Below are positions 49,737 to 58,274 of a DNA stretch of 64,000 nucleotides, in pieces. The stretch is from Amycolatopsis vancoresmycina. Its GTDB lineage: Bacteria > Actinomycetota > Actinomycetes > Mycobacteriales > Pseudonocardiaceae. The position numbers and the translations under genes were made by a program. How positions within the stretch are numbered: the stretch's first letter is position 1; each line of letters begins with the position of its first letter. The stretch is taken from contig NZ_JNYY01000028.1 in NCBI RefSeq assembly GCF_000716785.1, positions 56,748-120,747 of the forward strand, given 5' to 3'. The notes below the pieces were generated by a model, which had not been told where the DNA came from, did not search any database, and saw only the letters and a program-made list of their open reading frames with translations.

Positions 49737-51404
49737 ATGACGGACCAGACCGGAGGCGACCAGCCGCCGCAGAAGACCGTGGCCGAGCTGCTCGCCCAGC
49801 ACGGGGCCCAGGTCGACGGCGGACGCCGTCGGCGCCGGCGCGCGGCCGATGACGACGACGAACCCGGCACCCCCGAGGCCCCGCCCGGCGCGACCGGCTC
49901 GCACCGGCGTCCCGGCGTGAGCGACACCGGACCGCAGGCGATCATCGACCGGGTGGCCGCGGAGGGCACCCCGCCCCCGCCGGCGCCACCGGCCCGTCCG
50001 GCCGGACGTCGTCGCGCCGAGCCGCCACCCCCGCCGCCGCCCGCGCCCCGCGCGGTGCCCCAGGACTCGCAGCCGCTGCCGCGGCCGGTGCCGCCGCCCC
50101 CGGCGCGGCCCGCCCCGGGCGGCGCCGAGTCCGGCCAGTACGCGCGCCCGGTCCCGCAGGAGTCCGGCCAGTTCGCCCGGCCGCCGCAGGAGTCCGGCCA
50201 GTTCGCGCGGCCGCCGGAGCCGGCGCAGCCGCCCGCGCCGCCCCAGCCGTCGCAGCCGTCGCAGCAGCTGCCCGTGCCGCCGCGCGCCGCGCCCCGGCGG
50301 CAGCCGCCGGCGCCCCCGCAGCCGTCGCAGCAGCTGCCGGTCCCGCCGTCGGCCGAGGAGACCCGTGCCGTCCCGCCGGTCCGGCGCCGCCCCGGCCCGC
50401 CGCAGCCGTCGCAGCAGCTGCCGACGCCGCCCCAGCCGTCCCAGCAGCTCCCGGTGCCCCCGCCGCCCGGCGGGCCGCTCTCGGCCCGGCTCGACGGCCT
50501 CAACGGCACCCCGGACGCCGAGATCGACGTCCCGCCGGGCCCGATGGCCAGTGGAACTTTCGCGACGCCGCCCGCCGCGCCCGGCCGCCCGCGCCGTGCC
50601 CCGGCGCGCCGTCCCGAGCCGAAGCGCGAAGACCACACCGAGCAGTTCTCGGCGATCCCCGACGACGAACCGCCGTCCCCGCCGGTGCCGCCGAAGGGCA
50701 AGAAGCCCGAGCCGCCGGAGCCGTCCTCGCCCGCGGGCCTGGCGAACTGGCGCAAGCGGCGGCAGAAGGAGCAGATGGAGGACACCGAGATCGGCGTGAT
50801 GCCGGCGGTGCCCACCGACACCCCGGCCGACGGCTACCCCGAGGACGACTTCGAGCCCGACGGCTTCGCCCCGGAAAGCAGCGGCTACCAGGCCGCCTAC
50901 GACGCGGGGCCGCCGACCGGCGCGTACCCGCCGCCGATGCCGTTCGCGCCCGGCGACCGCGCCTCGCGGGCGCCGATCCCGGACGACCTCGAGCCCTACG
51001 AGCGCGAGTTCGCCGACGGCTACCCGGCGGACGGCCCGGACTTCGAGCAGGACGACTACGGCTACGAGCAGGGCGAAGGCTACGAGGACGACGAGTACGA
51101 CGACGTCCCCGAGCCGGTCGCGGAGCCGGAGCCGGCGGCCTCGCCCGGCAAGCAGTGGCTGGCGCTGGCCGGCCAGCTGGCGATGGGCGTGGTCGGCGGC
51201 GCCGCCGTCTGGCTGGGCTTCAACTGGCTGTGGGTGAACATCCCGGCCGCCGCGCTGGTCGCCGCGCTGCTGGTGGTCGTCGCGCTGGTCTGGATCGTGC
51301 GGAAGATCCGCCGCGCCGAAGACCTGCAGACGACGGTGCTCGCGGTGCTGGTGGGCCTGGTGGTGACGGTCTCGCCGGCGGCGTTGCTGCTCGTCGGGCG
51401 CTGA
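49737..51404 (+). CDS. Proline-rich membrane protein (Rv0497-like)
   Basis: The 555-residue protein is a long disordered Pro/Gln/Arg-rich stretch (residues about 60-500) ending in two to three membrane helices (LAMGVVGGAAVWLGFNWLWV, ALVAALLVVVALVWIV, TTVLAVLVGLVVTVSP). It contains at least four PPQPSQQLPxPP repeats and three ESGQFARPP-type repeats. The N-terminus begins TVAELLAQHGAQVDG. The M. tuberculosis homologue Rv0497 is a conserved membrane protein of unknown role. The ATG at 49737 is preceded by weak ACCAGG. Confidence 0.8.
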   Translation: MTDQTGGDQPPQKTVAELLAQHGAQVDGGRRRRRRAADDDDEPGTPEAPPGATGSHRRPGVSDTGPQAIIDRVAAEGTPPPPAPPARPAGRRRAEPPPPPPPAPRAVPQDSQPLPRPVPPPPARPAPGGAESGQYARPVPQESGQFARPPQESGQFARPPEPAQPPAPPQPSQPSQQLPVPPRAAPRRQPPAPPQPSQQLPVPPSAEETRAVPPVRRRPGPPQPSQQLPTPPQPSQQLPVPPPPGGPLSARLDGLNGTPDAEIDVPPGPMASGTFATPPAAPGRPRRAPARRPEPKREDHTEQFSAIPDDEPPSPPVPPKGKKPEPPEPSSPAGLANWRKRRQKEQMEDTEIGVMPAVPTDTPADGYPEDDFEPDGFAPESSGYQAAYDAGPPTGAYPPPMPFAPGDRASRAPIPDDLEPYEREFADGYPADGPDFEQDDYGYEQGEGYEDDEYDDVPEPVAEPEPAASPGKQWLALAGQLAMGVVGGAAVWLGFNWLWVNIPAAALVAALLVVVALVWIVRKIRRAEDLQTTVLAVLVGLVVTVSPAALLLVGR

Positions 51405-51448
51405 CACCCGGCACCACCCCGCCACCCGGCACCACCCCGCGCCGCGGT

Positions 51449-51501
51449 GTCGCGAATGACTCATTCGGGACGTCGGAGGTCCCGAATGAGTCATTCGCGG
51501 C
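51449..51501. repeat. 23-bp-arm palindrome (family 2, copy B)
   Basis: The left arm 51449-51471 is identical to the other family-2 copies. The right arm 51479-51499 is identical for 21 bp, with the last 2 bp changed. It sits between the proline-rich protein gene and the sugar-isomerase-like gene. Confidence 0.85.
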
Positions 51502-51514
51502 GCTCGCAGGCAGG

Positions 51515-52327
51515 ATGGCGCGCGTGACAGACGAGCAGCCGGTCCCGGTGGGCCTCAGCACGGCGTCGGTGTGGCCCCTCAAGGCGGGAACGGCCTTCGA
51601 GCTGGCCGCCGAGCTCGGCTACGACGGCGTCGAGGTGATGGTCTGGGCCGACCCGGTCAGCCAGGACGTCACGGCGCTGCGGCGCCTGTCGCGGCGCACC
51701 GGCGTGCCCGTGCTGTCGGTGCACTCGCCGTCGCTGCTGATCACGCAGCGGATCTGGTCGCCGGACCCGGTCGTGCGGCTGCGGATGTCCGTCGACGCCG
51801 CCCTCGAGCTCGGCGCGCGCACGGTGGTGGTGCACCCGCCGTTCCGCTGGCAGCGCCGGTACGGCGACGCATTCGGCGATCTGGTCGGGGAACTGGAGGA
51901 GTCGAGCGGCGTCGAAATCGCGGTCGAAAACATGTTCAAGGTGCGGCCGCCCGGCGGTTCCCGGAATTCCCGGGTCTCCGCGTTCCGGCCGTCGATCGAC
52001 CCGACGGACGTCGGGTTCCGGCACTACACGCTCGACCTGTCCCACACAGCGGCAGCCGAGATGGACGCGCTGGCCCTCGCGCAGCGGATGGGTGACGGCC
52101 TCTCGCACGTCCATCTGGCCGATGGCACCGGCGTCCCGAAGGACGAACACCTGGTGCCCGGACGCGGCGGCCAGCCCTGCGCCGAACTGCTCGAGAAGCT
52201 GGTCAGCAACGGTTTTGCCGGCCAGATCGTGCTGGAGGTCAACACCCGGCACGCCGTCACCGCGGCCCAGCGGGTCCGTGATCTGGCCGAGGCGTTGTTG
52301 TTCGCGCGGTTCCACCTCGGGCAATAA
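51515..52327 (+). CDS. Sugar-phosphate isomerase/epimerase-like (Rv0498-like)
   Basis: The 270-residue protein has a TIM-barrel pattern of the xylose-isomerase/AP-endonuclease-2 type: ELGYDGVEVMVWAD, VHSPSLLITQRIW, VVVHPPFRWQRRYG, IAVENMF, HYTLDLSHTAAAEMD and LEVNT. Metal ligands His, Glu and Asp of these segments are conserved in the family. Substrate unknown. ATG 51515 or GTG 51524 could be used. It begins 14 bp after the family-2 palindrome. Confidence 0.8.
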   Translation: MARVTDEQPVPVGLSTASVWPLKAGTAFELAAELGYDGVEVMVWADPVSQDVTALRRLSRRTGVPVLSVHSPSLLITQRIWSPDPVVRLRMSVDAALELGARTVVVHPPFRWQRRYGDAFGDLVGELEESSGVEIAVENMFKVRPPGGSRNSRVSAFRPSIDPTDVGFRHYTLDLSHTAAAEMDALALAQRMGDGLSHVHLADGTGVPKDEHLVPGRGGQPCAELLEKLVSNGFAGQIVLEVNTRHAVTAAQRVRDLAEALLFARFHLGQ

Positions 52328-52461
52328 CCCGCGCACGTTCCGGCCGGACACACTGCTCCCGAGTGCATTTCCGCCGGTCCAACCCGTAAAGTTCGGACCG
52401 TGAAACCGTCGCTCTCGTTGATCGTCACCTCCCGGAATTCCCGAATCGGCGCGGGCCGTTC

Positions 52462-53289
52462 GTGAGCGGAATCGACGGCACCGCTGTGTCCTTCGACACG
52501 GCGAGTGCGGCGCGGTCGCTGGGGGACGGCACCTTCACCGCGGTGCTGCGCGCGGAATGGGCCATCGGCTCGCACCCGCACGGGGGTTTCCTGCTCGCCC
52601 TGCTGGCCAGAGCGGCGATCTCCGCGCTGCACGAGCGCGGCGAGCCGCACGCGGAGCCGCTGGTGGTCAGCGCGGAGTTCCTGCACGCGCCCGCGCTCGG
52701 CCCGGTGCTGCTGCGCACGGACGTCCGCAAGGTCGGCCGCCGCGCGACGGTCGTCGAGGTCCGCCTGGAGCAGCGCGGCCGCAGCTGCGTCGAGGCCAGG
52801 GTGACGACGGGCCGGCTCCCGATGCGGCGGCCGGAGTGGACGGACGTGCCGTCGATGCCCGCCGAGCCGCCACCGGGCGCGCTGGCGATGGCCGAGAGCA
52901 CGGAGGGGCCGTTCAACCTGGCCAAGGGCTGCGAGGTCCGCCTGGACCCGGCGACGGCGGGCTACCTGGCGGGCCGCACGGACGAGCCACCCCGGATGCG
53001 GCTGTGGGTGCGGCCGCGGCACAGCCTGGTGGACCCGTACTTCACGCTGCTGGCCTCGGACGTGAACCCGCCGGTGGTGATGAACCTCGGCCGCATCGGC
53101 TGGGCCCCGACGGTCCAGCTGACGGCGTTGCTGCGGACCCGCCCGGCCCCGGGCTGGCTCCGGGTGGTGGTGGAGTCCCGTTCGGTCCACGAGGCATGGT
53201 TCGACTCGGACGCGACGGTGGTCGACGCCCAGGGCCGCCTGGTGTGCCAGGCCCGCCAGCTGGGCCTGGCCCCGGCTCCAGGCGCCTGA
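52462..53289 (+). CDS. Acyl-CoA thioesterase-like protein (Rv0499-like)
   Basis: The 275-residue protein is a double-hotdog thioesterase-like protein: GSHPHGGFLLALLARAA, VVSAEFLHAPALG and RATVVEVRLEQRGRSCVEARVTT form the first half. RLWVRPRHSLVDPYFTLLASDVNPPVVM and the AWFDSDATVVDAQGRLVCQARQLG terminus form the second, with the conserved Asp. It may hydrolyse acyl-CoA. The GTG at 52462 is 135 bp after the previous gene. A family-2 palindrome follows. Confidence 0.8.
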   Translation: MSGIDGTAVSFDTASAARSLGDGTFTAVLRAEWAIGSHPHGGFLLALLARAAISALHERGEPHAEPLVVSAEFLHAPALGPVLLRTDVRKVGRRATVVEVRLEQRGRSCVEARVTTGRLPMRRPEWTDVPSMPAEPPPGALAMAESTEGPFNLAKGCEVRLDPATAGYLAGRTDEPPRMRLWVRPRHSLVDPYFTLLASDVNPPVVMNLGRIGWAPTVQLTALLRTRPAPGWLRVVVESRSVHEAWFDSDATVVDAQGRLVCQARQLGLAPAPGA

Positions 53290-53304
53290 GCCCGCGGTTC
53301 GGAC

Positions 53305-53357
53305 GTCGCGAATGACTCATTCGGGACCTCGGACGTCCCGAATGAGTCATTCGCGAC
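53305..53357. repeat. 23-bp-arm palindrome (family 2, copy C)
   Basis: Left arm 53305-53327 and right arm 53335-53357 are exact inverse copies with a 7-bp centre. It is placed between the thioesterase-like gene and proC. Confidence 0.85.
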
Positions 53358-53421
53358 ATCGGCGACGGGTCAGCTCGCCCCGGCACCGCGGGCGCGAGGC
53401 GGGTTTGGCACGCTTGAGCGC

Positions 53422-54234
53422 ATGACGGTCATCGCGGTGCTGGGTGCGGGCAAGATCGGCGAGGCGTTGCTCTCGGGGCTGCTGCACGGCGGCCACGAAC
53501 CGGGCGACCTCCTCTTCACCGAGCGTTACCAGGCTCGCGTCGAAGAGCTGACCTCCCAGTACGGCGTTCGCGGCGTCGAGGTCGAGGAAGCCGCGAAGCG
53601 GGCCGATGTGCTCGTCGTCGCCGTCAAGCCGCAGGACATCGAGCCCGTGCTCGACGAGCTCGCGCCGCTGCTCGGGCCGTCGTCGCTGGTCGTTTCGCTG
53701 TGCGCCGGGCTGCCCACCTCGCTCTACGAGCGGCGGCTCGCCGAGGGCGTGCCCGTCGTCCGCGTCATGCCGAACACGCCGATGCTGGTCAACGAGGCCA
53801 TGAGCGCCATCTCCGCCGGCCGGTACGCGACCGCCGACCACCTCGCCGTGGTGCGGGACCTGCTCTCGCACGTCGGGCAGGTCGTCGAGGTGCCCGAGGC
53901 GCAGCAGGACGCCGTCACCGCGCTGTCCGGGTCCGGTCCCGCCTACTTCTTCTACCTGGTCGAGGCCATGATCGACGCCGGGATCCTGCTGGGCCTGCCG
54001 CGGGCGCTGGCCGGGCAGCTGATCATCCAGTCGGCCGTGGGCGCCGCGAAGATGCTCGCCGAGTCCGACGAGCACCCCGTGCTGCTGCGCGAGGCCGTCA
54101 CCTCGCCGGCCGGGACCACCATCAACGCCATCCGCGAGCTGGAGAAGCACGGCGTCCGCGCGGCGCTGCTGGCCGCCATCGAGGCCGCCAAGGACCGCTC
54201 GGTGGAGCTCGGCAAGGCGCACGACGAGGACTGA
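53422..54234 (+). CDS. proC: Pyrroline-5-carboxylate reductase
   Basis: The 270-residue ProC has an N-terminal Rossmann motif (VLGAGKIGEALLSGLL), VVAVKPQDIEPVLDEL, RVMPNTPMLVNEAMSAI and the C-terminal dimer domain ALSGSGPAYFFYLVEAM, SPAGTTINAIREL. It makes proline from P5C with NAD(P)H. ATG 53422 gives the normal length. Gene order with the small HTH and bS22 genes follows Rv0500-Rv0500B. Confidence 0.95.
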   Translation: MTVIAVLGAGKIGEALLSGLLHGGHEPGDLLFTERYQARVEELTSQYGVRGVEVEEAAKRADVLVVAVKPQDIEPVLDELAPLLGPSSLVVSLCAGLPTSLYERRLAEGVPVVRVMPNTPMLVNEAMSAISAGRYATADHLAVVRDLLSHVGQVVEVPEAQQDAVTALSGSGPAYFFYLVEAMIDAGILLGLPRALAGQLIIQSAVGAAKMLAESDEHPVLLREAVTSPAGTTINAIRELEKHGVRAALLAAIEAAKDRSVELGKAHDED

Positions 54235-54394
54235 TTTCGCCGGAAAGGGCGATTCCGCGGGTCTTGCACGCGCGGGTGCTTGTGCGTTAGCGCTGGTAGG
54301 GGCCCATCTCGGTGACAGGCGTCGCATTAGTCCCACCAGTCCCGCTACTCTCGATAGAGCACGTGCGTGTCGATACCACAGGTGGGGAAGCCTC

Positions 54395-54643
54395 GTGGCG
54401 CGACACGTGTCGAAGGACGCGGTAAACATGTCGCCGAACAAGAAGGAGGATTTGCCCGCCGTCGGGCAGGTCCAGTTCCTGACGGTCGCCGAGGTGGCCA
54501 CGCTGATGCGGGTCTCCAAGATGACCGTCTACCGTCTCGTGCACTCGGGTGAGCTGCCCGCCGTCAGGGTCGGGAAGTCCTTCCGGGTGCCGGAGAAAGC
54601 AGTGCACGAGTACCTCCAGGGCGCCTATTACGACGTGGGTTGA
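54395..54643 (+). CDS. Excisionase/BldC-like small HTH protein (Rv0500A-like)
   Basis: The 82-residue protein (71 if ATG 54428 is used) is a MerR-type winged helix: FLTVAEVATLMRVSKMTVYRLVHSGELPAVRVGKSFRVP. It is the actinobacterial excisionase-like protein conserved beside proC and bS22. The family is related to BldC but this locus matches Rv0500A better. A regulatory role is likely; its target is unknown. Confidence 0.85.
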   Translation: MARHVSKDAVNMSPNKKEDLPAVGQVQFLTVAEVATLMRVSKMTVYRLVHSGELPAVRVGKSFRVPEKAVHEYLQGAYYDVG

Positions 54644-54798
54644 TCCACGCCCCGGCCAGCGGCACGCCGTGTTACGACGTGCCCGCTGACCGGCCCGCCC
54701 GGGGAGACGGGTAACCTGGAAAACCGCTCGTGCCTGTGCGCTCCACCCGTTGGACGCTGCGCCGGGCAGCGTGACCGACGACGACCTAAGGAGCGCCC

Positions 54799-54900
54799 AT
54801 GGGCTCTGTGATCAAGAAGCGCCGCAAGCGCATGTCGAAGAAGAAGCACCGCAAGCTGCTTCGCCGTACGCGCGTTCAGCGTCGTAAGGCCGGCAAGTAA
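54799..54900 (+). CDS. 30S ribosomal protein bS22 (AURKAIP-like)
   Basis: The 33-residue basic protein MGSVIKKRRKRMSKKKH... is nearly the mycobacterial bS22 found in the M. smegmatis small subunit (Rv0500B homologue). It is far too short for ordinary gene calling. The ATG at 54799 follows AAGGAG. A TAACCT -10-like hexamer is at 54712-54717. A perfect 13-bp hairpin follows the stop. Its synteny with proC and the small HTH gene is conserved across actinobacteria. Confidence 0.93.
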   Translation: MGSVIKKRRKRMSKKKHRKLLRRTRVQRRKAGK

Positions 54901-54917
54901 GCCTGCCGAGTGTGACC

Positions 54918-54946
54918 GTGGCCCGTCCAGTCTCTGGACGGGCCAC
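54918..54946 (+). terminator. 13-bp hairpin terminator after bS22
   Basis: GTGGCCCGTCCAG (54918-54930) pairs perfectly with CTGGACGGGCCAC (54934-54946), with a 3-nt loop. Located 17 bp after the bS22 stop. Confidence 0.85.
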
Positions 54947-55155
54947 GTCCATGTGGTGGGCAGGTCCGCCCGTTCGAGTGAGGCGTTCGTCGCTTTCCCG
55001 GGGCGTGGCGGTTAATAGCACGTAAGACGGCCGGGAGCTACCACTGATGAGCGGTAACATCTCAAGGGCGTCCGCGCGATCCTTCCAGTGAGTGCAGGTT
55101 CGCGCGCCTCGGGTGACCGTCCACCCCCCACTTGCCCTACGCCGCAGGGAGTCGC

Positions 55156-56199
55156 ATGCCGTCGAACATCGTGCTCGTCACCGGGGTCGCCGGGGAACTG
55201 GGCGGGAAACTGCTCGCCCGGCTGGGCAACAACCCCGACTTCGAACGGGTCATCGGTGTCGACACGGTTCCGCCGGACAAGACCGTCCTGCAGCGCATGG
55301 GCCACGCGGAGTTCGTCCGCGCGGACATCAGGAACCCGTTGATCGCCAAGGTGATCAGCACCGCCAAAGTGGACACTGTGGTGCACGCGTCGTGCACGGC
55401 GCACCCGGCCGGGCCGGGCCGCCGCACGGCGATCAAGGAAGTCAACGTCATCGGCACCATGCGGCTGCTCGCCGCCTGCCAGCGCTCGCCGCTGGTGCGG
55501 AAGCTGGTGGTCAAGTCGACGGCGGCGGTCTACGGCGCCGGCGCCCGCTCGCAGGCGGTGTTCACCGAGGACTCCGAGCTCATCCCCACGTCGACCAGCG
55601 GGTACGCGAAGGACGCCGTCGAGATGGAGGGGTACGTGCGCGGCCTGGTGCGGCGCCGCCCCGACATCACCACGACGCTGTTCCGGTTCGCCAACATCAT
55701 CGGGCCCGAGACCGACACCGTCCTCGCCCGCTACTTCGCCCTGCCGGTGGTGCCGACGGTCTTCGGCTACGACGCGCGCATCCAGCTGCTGCACTCGTCG
55801 GACGCGCTGTCGGTGCTGGAGCGGGCGACGCTGGCCGACCGGCCCGGCGTGTTCAACGTCGGCGCGGAGGGGGTACTCACCCTCTCGCAGGCGATCCGGC
55901 GAGCGGGCCGGGTCGAGCTGCCGATGCCGCGGAGCGTGGTGCCGTCGGTCGGCAAGGTTCTGCGCGGCGCCCGCGTCGTGGACTTTTCCGCCGACCAGGT
56001 CCGGTTGCTGAACTTCGGCCGGGTCGTGGACATCGCCAAGCTGAAGCAGGAGTTCGGGTACACGCCGCGGTGGACGACGCGTGAGGCGTTCGACGACTAC
56101 ATCGTCGGACGCGGGCTCCGCCCGGTGCTCGACGGGGGCAAGCTGGCCGGCCTGGCCGGCCGGGTACTGGTCGCCGCGGCTACCGGGCAGAGCCGGTGA
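55156..56199 (+). CDS. NAD-dependent epimerase (Rv0501/GalE2-like)
   Basis: The 347-residue extended SDR has the dinucleotide motif VLVTGVAGELGGKLLARL, VVHASCTAHPAG, STAAVYGAG, the catalytic SGYAKDAVEMEGY (Tyr and Lys) and RFANIIGPETDTVLA. In mycobacteria the homologue is annotated as galE2, a UDP-glucose-4-epimerase; the substrate is not certain. The ATG is at 55156. It overlaps the acyltransferase by 4 bp (GTGA). Confidence 0.85.
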   Translation: MPSNIVLVTGVAGELGGKLLARLGNNPDFERVIGVDTVPPDKTVLQRMGHAEFVRADIRNPLIAKVISTAKVDTVVHASCTAHPAGPGRRTAIKEVNVIGTMRLLAACQRSPLVRKLVVKSTAAVYGAGARSQAVFTEDSELIPTSTSGYAKDAVEMEGYVRGLVRRRPDITTTLFRFANIIGPETDTVLARYFALPVVPTVFGYDARIQLLHSSDALSVLERATLADRPGVFNVGAEGVLTLSQAIRRAGRVELPMPRSVVPSVGKVLRGARVVDFSADQVRLLNFGRVVDIAKLKQEFGYTPRWTTREAFDDYIVGRGLRPVLDGGKLAGLAGRVLVAAATGQSR

Positions 56200-57236
56200 C
56201 CAGGCATTTCGACTTGGACGACGGCGAAAGCGAGGTGGGAACGGTGGGCGGTGCCGAGGCGCAGGTCATCCCCCTGCACGGGCCGGGCCGGGAGAAGCCG
56301 GAGGCCGAGCGGGACCTTCGTGAGCAGGACGCCGCGCGGGCGGAGGCGGCCCCGGTCGTCGCGTTCCCCGGTGGCGTCGAACGGCCGGTGCCGGACGAGC
56401 CGCTTTCGGACGCGGCCCGGTCGGCGCTCGGGTTCCTGCGCGACCGGCTGACCGGCGACTACACGGTCGACGAATTCGGCTTCGACGCCGAGCTGACCGA
56501 GGCGGTGTTCCTGCCGCCGCTGCGCGCGCTGTACAAGAAGTGGTTCCGCGTCGACACGTACGGCGTCGAGAACCTCCCTGCGGTCGGCGGCGCGCTGCTG
56601 GTGTCCAACCACTCCGGCACGATCCCGCTCGACTCGCTGATGACGGCGGTGGCGGTGCACGACGAGACCGGCGGCCGTCACCTGCGCGGCCTCGGCGCGG
56701 ACCTGGTGTTCCAGGTGCCGCTGGTGGGGTCGTTCGCCCGCAAGTCCGGCCAGACGCTGGCCTGCCACGCGGACGCCGAACGCCTGCTGCGCAAGGGTGA
56801 GCTGGTCGGGGTGTGGCCGGAGGGCTTCAAGGGCGTCGGCAAGCCGTTCGCTTCCCGCTACAAGCTGCAGCGCTTCGGCCGCGGCGGGTTCGTGTCGGCC
56901 GCGCTGAAGGCGGGCGTGCCGATCATCCCGGTGTCGGTCATCGGCGCGGAGGAGATCTACCCGAAGCTGGGCGACATCAAGGTGCTGGCCCGCATGCTGG
57001 GCCTGCCGTACTTCCCGGTGACGCCGTTCTTCCCGATGCTGGGCCTGCTGGGCGCGGTCCCGCTCCCGACGAAGTGGAGCATCGAGTTCGGCGAGCCGAT
57101 CGCGACGGATGCGTACGGGCCGGACGCGGTCGAGGACCCGATGCTGGTGTTCCAGCTGACGGATCAGGTCCGCGAGTCGATCCAGCAGACGCTGTACCAG
57201 CGCCTTTCGCAGCGCAAGTCGGTCTTCCGCGGCTGA
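56196..57236 (+). CDS. 1-acyl-glycerol-phosphate-like acyltransferase (Rv0502-like)
   Basis: The 346-residue protein has an N-terminal unstructured part (residues 1-80). The acyltransferase core has SNHSGTIPLDSLMTAVAV in the HX4D position (here the Asp is at His+7 rather than +5), a FARKSGQTLACHADAERLLRKGELVGVWPEGFKGVGKPF region with EGxK-like motif, and VPIIPVSVIGAEEIYPKL. It probably acylates a glycerophospholipid or related. The GTG overlaps the epimerase stop. A palindrome follows the stop. Confidence 0.85.
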   Translation: MTRHFDLDDGESEVGTVGGAEAQVIPLHGPGREKPEAERDLREQDAARAEAAPVVAFPGGVERPVPDEPLSDAARSALGFLRDRLTGDYTVDEFGFDAELTEAVFLPPLRALYKKWFRVDTYGVENLPAVGGALLVSNHSGTIPLDSLMTAVAVHDETGGRHLRGLGADLVFQVPLVGSFARKSGQTLACHADAERLLRKGELVGVWPEGFKGVGKPFASRYKLQRFGRGGFVSAALKAGVPIIPVSVIGAEEIYPKLGDIKVLARMLGLPYFPVTPFFPMLGLLGAVPLPTKWSIEFGEPIATDAYGPDAVEDPMLVFQLTDQVRESIQQTLYQRLSQRKSVFRG

Positions 57237-57240
57237 GCCT

Positions 57241-57282
57241 CGTGAGTGGTAAGGCGAGTTCTAACTCGTCTAAACACTCACG
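57241..57282. terminator. Imperfect palindrome (family 1, copy C, hybrid)
   Basis: The left arm (CGTGAGTGGTAAGGCGAGTT) resembles copy A while the right arm (AACTCGTCTAAACACTCACG) resembles copy B/D, so the arms pair with several mismatches. It lies between convergent genes. Confidence 0.8.
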
Positions 57283-57299
57283 ACAGCCTGCACCGAGCG

Positions 57300-58202
57300 T
57301 CAGCGGCGGCGGTAGGCCATTCCCGCTGCCACCGCACCCGCCAGCGCGCCCGCGCCCAGCACCGACGGCACGCCGATCTTCGCCGCCTTGCGGCCCGTCC
57401 GGAAGTCGCGGATCTCCCAGCCCCGCGCCCGGGCCACGTCTCGCAGCCCGCCGTCCGGGTTGACCGCCACCGCCGTGCCCACCACCGACAGCATCGGGAT
57501 GTCGTTCGCCGAGTCCGAATACGCCGTGCAGCGCTTGAGGTTCAAGCCCTCGCGAGACGCCAGCGCCCGCACCGCGTGCGCCTTCGCCCGCCCGTGCAGC
57601 AGGTCGCCCACCAGGCGGCCCGTGTACACGCCGTCGCGGGTCTCCGCCACCGTGCCCAGTGCCCCGGTCAGACCAAGACGGCGGGAGATGATCGCCGCCA
57701 GCTCGATCGGGGTCGCCGTCACCAGCCAAACCCGCTGGCCCGCGTCCAGGTGCATCTGGGCCAGCGCGCGCGTGCCGGACCAGATCTTGTCCGCCATCAG
57801 CTCGTCGTAGATCTCTTCGCTGATCGACGTCAGCTCCGCCACCGTGCGGCCGGCCACAAAGGACAGTGCGCGCTCGCGGTGGGTCTTGATGTCCTCTTTG
57901 TTCTCGCGGCCGCCGAGCCGGAACTTGATCTGGCCCCACACGAACCCGGCCAGGTCGGCCGACGTGAAGAACTTCCGGGCCGCGAGCCCGCGGGCGAAGT
58001 AGAAGATCGACGCGCCCATCATCATCGTGTTGTCGACGTCGAAGAACGCGGCCGCCGTGAGGTCCGGCGGGGCGGGCGGCGCGGCGGGTCCGGCGGCCGC
58101 GTGGGCGGCTTCGGCCGACGCCTCGCCCGCGAGCGCGGCGAGCCGTTCCAGCTCCTGACTCTTATCCCTGCCACGCCAAGCTGACACGCACACCGCCTCC
58201 AC
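57300..58202 (-). CDS. HAD-IB phosphatase (SerB1/Rv0505c-like)
   Basis: The roughly 300-residue protein has a HAD-IB domain: motif I AAAFFDVDNTMMMGASIFYFA, motif II VWLVTATPIEL, YTGRLVGDLLHGRAKAHAVRAL with its Lys, and motif IV CTAYSDSANDIPML. A C-terminal hydrophobic helix (VPSVLGAGALAGAVAAGMAY) may anchor it. Homologues are annotated serB1 or as lysophospholipid-related phosphatases. The start is uncertain: GTG 58202 is chosen because a TACGCT -10-like hexamer lies upstream; the frame is open to 58247. The next gene upstream is rsbN-like. Confidence 0.8.
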   Translation of the reverse strand: MEAVCVSAWRGRDKSQELERLAALAGEASAEAAHAAAGPAAPPAPPDLTAAAFFDVDNTMMMGASIFYFARGLAARKFFTSADLAGFVWGQIKFRLGGRENKEDIKTHRERALSFVAGRTVAELTSISEEIYDELMADKIWSGTRALAQMHLDAGQRVWLVTATPIELAAIISRRLGLTGALGTVAETRDGVYTGRLVGDLLHGRAKAHAVRALASREGLNLKRCTAYSDSANDIPMLSVVGTAVAVNPDGGLRDVARARGWEIRDFRTGRKAAKIGVPSVLGAGALAGAVAAGMAYRRR

Positions 58203-58274
58203 GTTCGCGCACGTCGGGTCCTTCGCACAGCGTAGCGAGCCGCCCACTGCGTCGTCGCAGGTGTGGCCCGGACC

